Source of the DNA: Corynebacterium glyciniphilum AJ 3170
GTDB taxonomy: Bacteria; Actinomycetota; Actinomycetes; Mycobacteriales; Mycobacteriaceae
Direction of reading: 5' to 3'
Length of the DNA: 64,000 nt
NCBI RefSeq assembly: GCF_007673095.1
Contig: NZ_VDYZ01000001.1
Coordinates: 186,001 to 250,000 of the forward strand
Part shown: positions 59,850-64,000 of the stretch, piece by piece
Layout of the letters: each line of letters opens with the position of its first letter
How positions within the stretch are numbered: position 1 is the first letter of the stretch
Notes under the pieces: generated by a model
What the model was told of the DNA's origin: nothing
The model's input: only the letters and a program-made list of their open reading frames with translations
Databases searched by the model: none
Made by a program: the position numbers and the translations under genes

Positions 59850-61952
59850 GTGGCCGACGTTTCCGACGCTGCGGCAGCTGCCGTCCCTGAGGTCGACGAC
59901 CCGGTCGCCCGGGTGCTGCCGTTGCTGGGCATGCCGCACCTGGACCGGCTCTTCGACTACGCCGTCCCGGCGAAACTCGCCGAGGAGGCCCGCCCGGGTG
60001 TGAAGGTCCGGGTGCGGTTCGCCGGTCGCCTGGTGGACGCCCTGCTGGTGGAACGGCGTCGGACCACCGACCATGTGGGCACGCTCGCCCCGCTGAACCG
60101 GGTGATCAGCCCACTGCAGCTCGTCCCACCGCACCTGTGGTCGCTGGTGAACCATCTCGCCGACCGGTACGCGGGCACCCGCTCAGACGTGATCCGGGCG
60201 CTGGTGCCCGCCCGCCACGCTTCGGCGGAGAAGGACGGCCTGTTCGGTGGGGGTGCCGACTGGGAGGAGCTCTACGGCTCCCTGGTGTCCCGGGAGGACC
60301 TGGTGGAGGCACCGCGTCAGGCTGCCGCCGCCGGATGGGCGGGGTACCGCCATGCCGACAGTTTCCTGCGTGCTGTGCACGACGGACGCCCGGCGAGGGC
60401 GTCGTGGCTGTGGACCCCGGGGGAGGACTGGTCGGCACGGGTCGCCGAGGCGGCGGCCTCGGTGGCCTGGGACGGTGGCGGGGTGCTGGTGGTGGCGCCG
60501 GACCAGCGTGACGTGGACCGTCTCGTCGGCGCGCTACGGGTGTTCCTCTCCGCGGCGCAGATCACCGAACTGACGGCGAAGGTCGGTCCGGCGGCTCGCT
60601 ACCGGCGGTACCTGTCGGTGCTGGCGGGCCAGGGGCGGGTGGTGGTCGGTACCCGGTCGGCGGCCAGCGCCCCGGTGAAGGACCTGCGTCTGATCGTGCT
60701 GGTGGGCGAGGCCGACGACAACCTCGTCGACCCGCGCTCTCCCTACCTGCATTCCCGTGAGGTGCTGCGTCTGCGCTCGGAGTTGGAGGCCACGGCCCTG
60801 CTGGTCGGCGGGGCGCACCGGTCGGCGGAGGTCCAGCAGTGGGTGGAGGAGGGTTTCACCCCGTCCCTGCGTCCGGAGCCTGAGCTGCTCCGGGAGCGGA
60901 TGCCGTGGATCCACGCCCTCGACGACATCCATGACCCCCATTCCGGTCACGCCCGCCTGCCGTCTGCCGCGGTGAAGGCGATGCGACGCAGTCTGGATGC
61001 GGGGATGCCGTGCCTGGTGCAGGTCCCGCGGCGTGGTTACGCCCCGGCGGTGGCGTGTTCGAGCTGTCGGACGCCGGCCCGGTGCCGTCGTTGCAACGGC
61101 CCCCTGGAGTTGCCGGCAGGCCCGTCCGACGGTGCGGCGGCAGCACCCCGGTGCCGCTGGTGCGGCGCGTTGGAGGGCCATTTCACCTGCGGGACCTGCG
61201 GTGGTCATGCATTGCGGATGTCGGTGGTCGGCCAGGAGCGTACCGCCGAGGAGCTGGGCCGGGCGTTCACCGGGGTGCCGGTGGTGGTCTCCGGCGGTGG
61301 CCAGATGCGCACCCACGTCCCTGACCGGCCCGGTCTGGTGGTGGCCACACCGGGGTCGGAGCCGGTGGTCGAGGACGGTGGCGGTTACGGTGCGGTCGTC
61401 GTCCTCGACACCTGGCTGACACTGGGCCGCGAGGACCTGCGGGCCGGGGAGAACGCCCTCCGGCAGTGGATGGAGGCCGCGTGCCTGGCGGTCCCCCGTG
61501 ACAGTGGTGGTGAGATGGTGGTCGCCGTGGCGCCGGACGACCCGACGGTGCAGGCACTGATCCGGTGGGATCCGGAGGGTGCCGCCGCCCGTGAGCTGGC
61601 GGGACGCCACGACGCCGGATTCCCGCCCGCGGTGACGCTGGTTGCGGTGGACGGGACGTCGACGTCCCTCGAGCAGTTCGAGGACGCCTGGACCACACCG
61701 GATCAGCTCGGCGGCGTGGAGCGTCTGGGACCGGTGGAACTTCCCCCGGGGGTGCGTCTCCCGGCCGGACTGGGGGAGCCGGAGGCCGATCAGGCCCGAC
61801 GGCTGATCATCCGGGTGCCGGTGCCTCCGGGGGCCGCGGGAGAGACGGTCGAGGCCCTGGGTGCGTCGCTACGGGCGGCGCAGTCGTTACGTGCCACGCG
61901 TCGTCAGTCCGACCCGCTGCGTATCGTCGTCGACCCGGTCCGGGTGGGGTAG
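59850..61952 (+). CDS. priA: PriA-like primosomal protein without an ATPase P-loop
   Basis: A 700-residue relative of the replication-restart helicase PriA. The N-terminal DNA-binding domain and the zinc-binding region are present, the latter with paired Cys in CSSCRTPARCRRC, CRWCG and CGTCG. The helicase core is degenerate: the P-loop position reads TPGEDW and the DEAH-box position VGEADDN, so ATP-driven unwinding is unlikely. Actinobacterial PriA proteins are known to lack these motifs. The GTG start at 59850 has a poor ribosome-binding site. It follows metK and precedes def and fmt, the usual order. Confidence 0.88.
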   Translation: MADVSDAAAAAVPEVDDPVARVLPLLGMPHLDRLFDYAVPAKLAEEARPGVKVRVRFAGRLVDALLVERRRTTDHVGTLAPLNRVISPLQLVPPHLWSLVNHLADRYAGTRSDVIRALVPARHASAEKDGLFGGGADWEELYGSLVSREDLVEAPRQAAAAGWAGYRHADSFLRAVHDGRPARASWLWTPGEDWSARVAEAAASVAWDGGGVLVVAPDQRDVDRLVGALRVFLSAAQITELTAKVGPAARYRRYLSVLAGQGRVVVGTRSAASAPVKDLRLIVLVGEADDNLVDPRSPYLHSREVLRLRSELEATALLVGGAHRSAEVQQWVEEGFTPSLRPEPELLRERMPWIHALDDIHDPHSGHARLPSAAVKAMRRSLDAGMPCLVQVPRRGYAPAVACSSCRTPARCRRCNGPLELPAGPSDGAAAAPRCRWCGALEGHFTCGTCGGHALRMSVVGQERTAEELGRAFTGVPVVVSGGGQMRTHVPDRPGLVVATPGSEPVVEDGGGYGAVVVLDTWLTLGREDLRAGENALRQWMEAACLAVPRDSGGEMVVAVAPDDPTVQALIRWDPEGAAARELAGRHDAGFPPAVTLVAVDGTSTSLEQFEDAWTTPDQLGGVERLGPVELPPGVRLPAGLGEPEADQARRLIIRVPVPPGAAGETVEALGASLRAAQSLRATRRQSDPLRIVVDPVRVG

Positions 61953-62035
61953 CGGTCCTGCCGCGGGAGCCGGCGTCCGGTGCCCGGTGGTAATGCCTGA
62001 GCAGGGCTGGATGGTGGGGTCGCCACCGGCTCCGG

Positions 62036-62120
62036 GGAAGTGTTACCACGTCAGGCTCCGCCACAGCGGCAAAACCCCAGGTCGTGAAAAATATTACCAT
62101 GTTGAAGTGGTAACACTTCC
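62036..62120 (+). repeat. 14-base inverted repeat with two operator-like palindromes, priA-def gap
   Basis: GGAAGTGTTACCAC (62036-62049) is an exact inverted copy of GTGGTAACACTTCC (62107-62120). Each end is itself near-palindromic: GAAGTGTTACCACGTC (62037-62052) and GAAGTGGTAACACTTC (62104-62119). A further TTACCA half-site lies at 62094-62099, and a TGGTAA half-site at about 61988. The stretch between is locally A/T-rich (GAAAAATATTACC). Confidence 0.75.
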
Positions 62121-62174
62121 GGAACCGCCGCCGGGGCCGCCCACACGTCTCGTCGGTACCGGTGACCCCATGAG

Positions 62175-62180
62175 TAGACT
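62175..62180 (+). promoter_or_regulatory. -10 element, probable leaderless start of def
   Basis: TAGACT is followed by eight bases and the def ATG at 62189, without a ribosome-binding site. Confidence 0.5.
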
Positions 62181-62188
62181 GTGACGTC

Positions 62189-62692
62189 ATGACCGTTCTC
62201 GATATCCGTCTCTTCGGTGACCCCGTGCTGCGCACGGTCGCCGACCCGGTGGCCGACCCCACCGGTGACGATGCCCTGCCCACCCTCATCGACGACATGC
62301 TGGAGACCATGGATTCCGCCGGGGGAGTCGGCCTGGCGGCCAACCAGGTCGGCGTGACCCGCCGGATCTTCGTCTACGACTGTGACGGCGACAGGGGCCA
62401 CATCATCAACCCGGTGTGGGAGGCGCTCGGCGAGGAGGTCCAGACCGGACGGGAGGGCTGCCTGTCGGTCCCGGAGACGGGTGGCCAGGTGACCAGGTAC
62501 AACCGCGTACGCGTCACCGGTGTCACCGTCGACGGCGAGCCGGTGGACCGTGAGGTCAGCGACCTGATGGCGCGGTGCGTGCAGCATGAGACCGATCATC
62601 TGGACGGGGTGATGTTCTTCCAGCGCATGGAGCCGGCCGACCGGCGCGCCGTGATGGGCGACATCCGGGGAAGCGAGTGGTTCAACCGATGA
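62189..62692 (+). CDS. def: peptide deformylase
   Basis: Metalloenzyme of 167 residues that removes the formyl group from new proteins. The three family motifs are intact: GGVGLAANQVG, EGCLSVP with the Cys metal ligand, and QHETDHLDG with the H-E-x-x-H metal site. The stop overlaps the fmt start as ATGA, so deformylase and formyltransferase are made together. Confidence 0.96.
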   Translation: MTVLDIRLFGDPVLRTVADPVADPTGDDALPTLIDDMLETMDSAGGVGLAANQVGVTRRIFVYDCDGDRGHIINPVWEALGEEVQTGREGCLSVPETGGQVTRYNRVRVTGVTVDGEPVDREVSDLMARCVQHETDHLDGVMFFQRMEPADRRAVMGDIRGSEWFNR

Positions 62693-63693
62693 AGATCCTG
62701 TTCGCCGGCACCCCGGAACCCGCCGCGGTCACCCTGGAGTACCTGCTCACCGGGTCGGAGCACGAGGTGGTGGCCGTGCTGACCCAGCCGGACGCCCGCC
62801 GTGGCCGAGGCCGGAGCCTGCATCCGTCGAGGGTGGCGGAGGTCGCCGACGCCCACGGGGTGCCGGTGCACAAGTTCACCTCGTTGAAACCGGACCGTGA
62901 GGACGCCGGGCAGGTCCGCGACATCCTGCGCGGCTACGCCGAGGACGGTGTCGGGGCGGTGGCCGTGGTGGCCTACGGGCAGATCCTGCCGGGGGATGTG
63001 CTGGGGATCTTCACCCACGGGTGGATCAACCTGCACTTCTCCCTGTTGCCCCGGTGGCGTGGTGCGGCTCCGGTGCAGGCGGCGATTGCCGCGGGGGACG
63101 ACGCGACCGGGGCGACGACGTTCCGCATCGTCCCGGAGCTGGACGCGGGTCCGGTCACCGGCGAGGTCACCGAGACCATCGGGCTCGAGGACACCGCCGA
63201 TGACCTGCTGACCCGTCTGACCTACGCCGGTCGGGTACTGCTTGCAGACACCTTGACCGGGCTGGAGTCCGGTGCGGTAGTGCCCGTGGAGCAGGCGGAC
63301 GAGGAGTCGACCTACGCGGCGAAGATCAGCAGTGCCGACGCCCGGATCGACTGGCGCGGGCCGGCGATGGTGGTCCAGCGCACCGCGCGTGCCCACACGC
63401 CGGCACCGGGGCCATGGACGGTGATGGACGGGGAGCGCTACAAGTTGGGCCTCATGCTGCCGGTCGGTGACGGTGGCACCGTGGGTCCGGCCAGCGGTCT
63501 CCGACCCGGCCAACTCCACGCGACGAAGGAGGCACTGTTCGTCGGCACGGGGGACGGCGTCCTGGAGATCACCCGGATCCAGCCGCCGGGCAGGAAGATG
63601 ATGGCCGCCGCCGACTGGGCCCGTGGCCGGGCCGACCTGTTCGGGGACGGTCGTACGGTGGTATTCGAGAGCACAGCAGAGGGAGAGTCCTGA
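62689..63693 (+). CDS. fmt: methionyl-tRNA formyltransferase
   Basis: Formylates initiator Met-tRNA using 10-formyltetrahydrofolate. FAGTPEPAAVTLEYLL starts the Rossmann domain; NLHFSLLPRWRGAAPVQAAI contains the catalytic N-x-H-x-SLLP motif, and a C-terminal OB-like domain follows; 334 residues. The ATG at 62689 overlaps the def stop; an in-frame GTG at 62677 is less likely. TGATG overlap joins it to rsmB. Confidence 0.95.
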   Translation: MKILFAGTPEPAAVTLEYLLTGSEHEVVAVLTQPDARRGRGRSLHPSRVAEVADAHGVPVHKFTSLKPDREDAGQVRDILRGYAEDGVGAVAVVAYGQILPGDVLGIFTHGWINLHFSLLPRWRGAAPVQAAIAAGDDATGATTFRIVPELDAGPVTGEVTETIGLEDTADDLLTRLTYAGRVLLADTLTGLESGAVVPVEQADEESTYAAKISSADARIDWRGPAMVVQRTARAHTPAPGPWTVMDGERYKLGLMLPVGDGGTVGPASGLRPGQLHATKEALFVGTGDGVLEITRIQPPGRKMMAAADWARGRADLFGDGRTVVFESTAEGES

Positions 63694-64000
63694 TGGCAGG
63701 TTTCCGCGCACGGTCAACCTCGGGGGAGCCCCCGAAGGGCCGCCCCGGGCAGAAGAGCAACTCCGGCTACCGTCGCCGCAGTGAGTCGCACCGGCAGGAG
63801 TACGCCGAGAAGCAGTCGGCGAAAGGCTCTGGCGACCGGGTGCGTGATGCTGTCTTCGCCGTACTGCGACAGGTCAGTGCACAGGACGCGTACGCCAACC
63901 TGGTGTTGCCGGGTGCGTTGACCTCCGCCGGGTTGACCGGCCGCGACGCCGCCTTCGCCACCGAGCTGACCTACGGCACGCTGCGCGCCCGGGGGCTGCT
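63693..64000 (+). CDS. rsmB: 16S rRNA cytosine methyltransferase RsmB/Sun, 5' part only
   Basis: The first 102 codons are present and the frame runs off the window. A basic, Ser/Arg-rich leader of about 50 residues precedes a NusB-like RNA-binding domain, seen as AVFAVLRQVSAQDAYANLVL and RDAAFATELTYGTLRARG. These match the N-terminal domain of RsmB/Sun m5C methyltransferases; the catalytic domain is beyond the edge. It starts on the fmt stop (TGATG), the normal position for this gene. Confidence 0.85.
   Translation, partial: MAGFRARSTSGEPPKGRPGQKSNSGYRRRSESHRQEYAEKQSAKGSGDRVRDAVFAVLRQVSAQDAYANLVLPGALTSAGLTGRDAAFATELTYGTLRARGL

Noticed and set aside
61993..62184. Possible 63-codon ORF in the priA-def gap
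   Set aside because: No ribosome-binding site, no resemblance to a protein, and it runs across the inverted repeats and the def -10 element.

Overview
The window reads as chromosomal core sequence from a high-GC actinomycete of the Corynebacteriales, most likely a Corynebacterium. The reasons are the high GC content, frequent GTG and TTG starts, and genes for mannosylated phosphatidylinositol lipids. It also has the nucleoid protein mIHF, a PriA-like protein without a recognisable ATPase P-loop, and a gene order shared with mycobacteria and corynebacteria (thrS-HIT-pgsA-patA-pimA, pdxS-tesB-pdxT, yebC, ruvCAB, yajC-secDF-lipoprotein-apt-rel). The species assignment is inference.

Layout: 65-6042 is a tightly overlapping block of thrS, an Ap4A-type HIT protein, the phosphatidylinositol phosphate/mannoside genes (pgsA, patA, pimA) and a LemA-like membrane protein. 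6142-8613 makes pyridoxal phosphate (pdxS, pdxT) with a thioesterase between them. 8696-12314 holds yebC, a reverse-strand membrane protein and ruvCAB. 12343-20703 holds yajC-secD-secF, an orphan solute-binding lipoprotein, apt and the (p)ppGpp enzyme. 20725-23703 holds a cyclophilin, a metallo-hydrolase and hisS. 23812-29036 is an accessory choline module: a BCCT transporter, betaine aldehyde dehydrogenase and an oxidoreductase that looks like choline oxidase rather than Escherichia coli BetA. 29053-30694 has a zinc metallopeptidase, a 43-residue small ORF behind a structured promoter/leader, and a small membrane protein. 30862-39800 holds aspS, a kinase-like protein, rarA, alaS, ruvX and mltG. 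39821-47041 is aromatic biosynthesis (aroE, prepilin peptidase, aroC-aroK-aroB-aroQ) plus pepQ, efp and nusB. 47146-55507 is the full pyrimidine operon pyrR-pyrB-pyrC-carA-carB-pyrF. 55818-64000 holds mihF, gmk, rpoZ, coaBC, metK, priA, def, fmt and the start of rsmB.

Most genes are co-directional and many overlap as ATGA, GTGA or TGATG, which implies translational coupling. Several genes without a Shine-Dalgarno have a TANNNT-like -10 hexamer 6-8 bases before the start codon, the pattern of leaderless transcripts. I found no tRNA, rRNA, CRISPR array, insertion sequence, prophage or resistance island.

No clear new multi-gene system was found. The least explained pieces are the 43-codon ORF with its overlapping palindromes (30054-30318), a 72-base nested palindrome between rpoZ and coaBC (57062-57133), and paired 16-base palindromes inside a 14-base inverted repeat between priA and def (62036-62120). 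A PyrR-type RNA site beside the pyrR ribosome-binding site is the best-supported regulatory observation. Promoter and operator calls rest on reading alone; I could not run alignments or searches.
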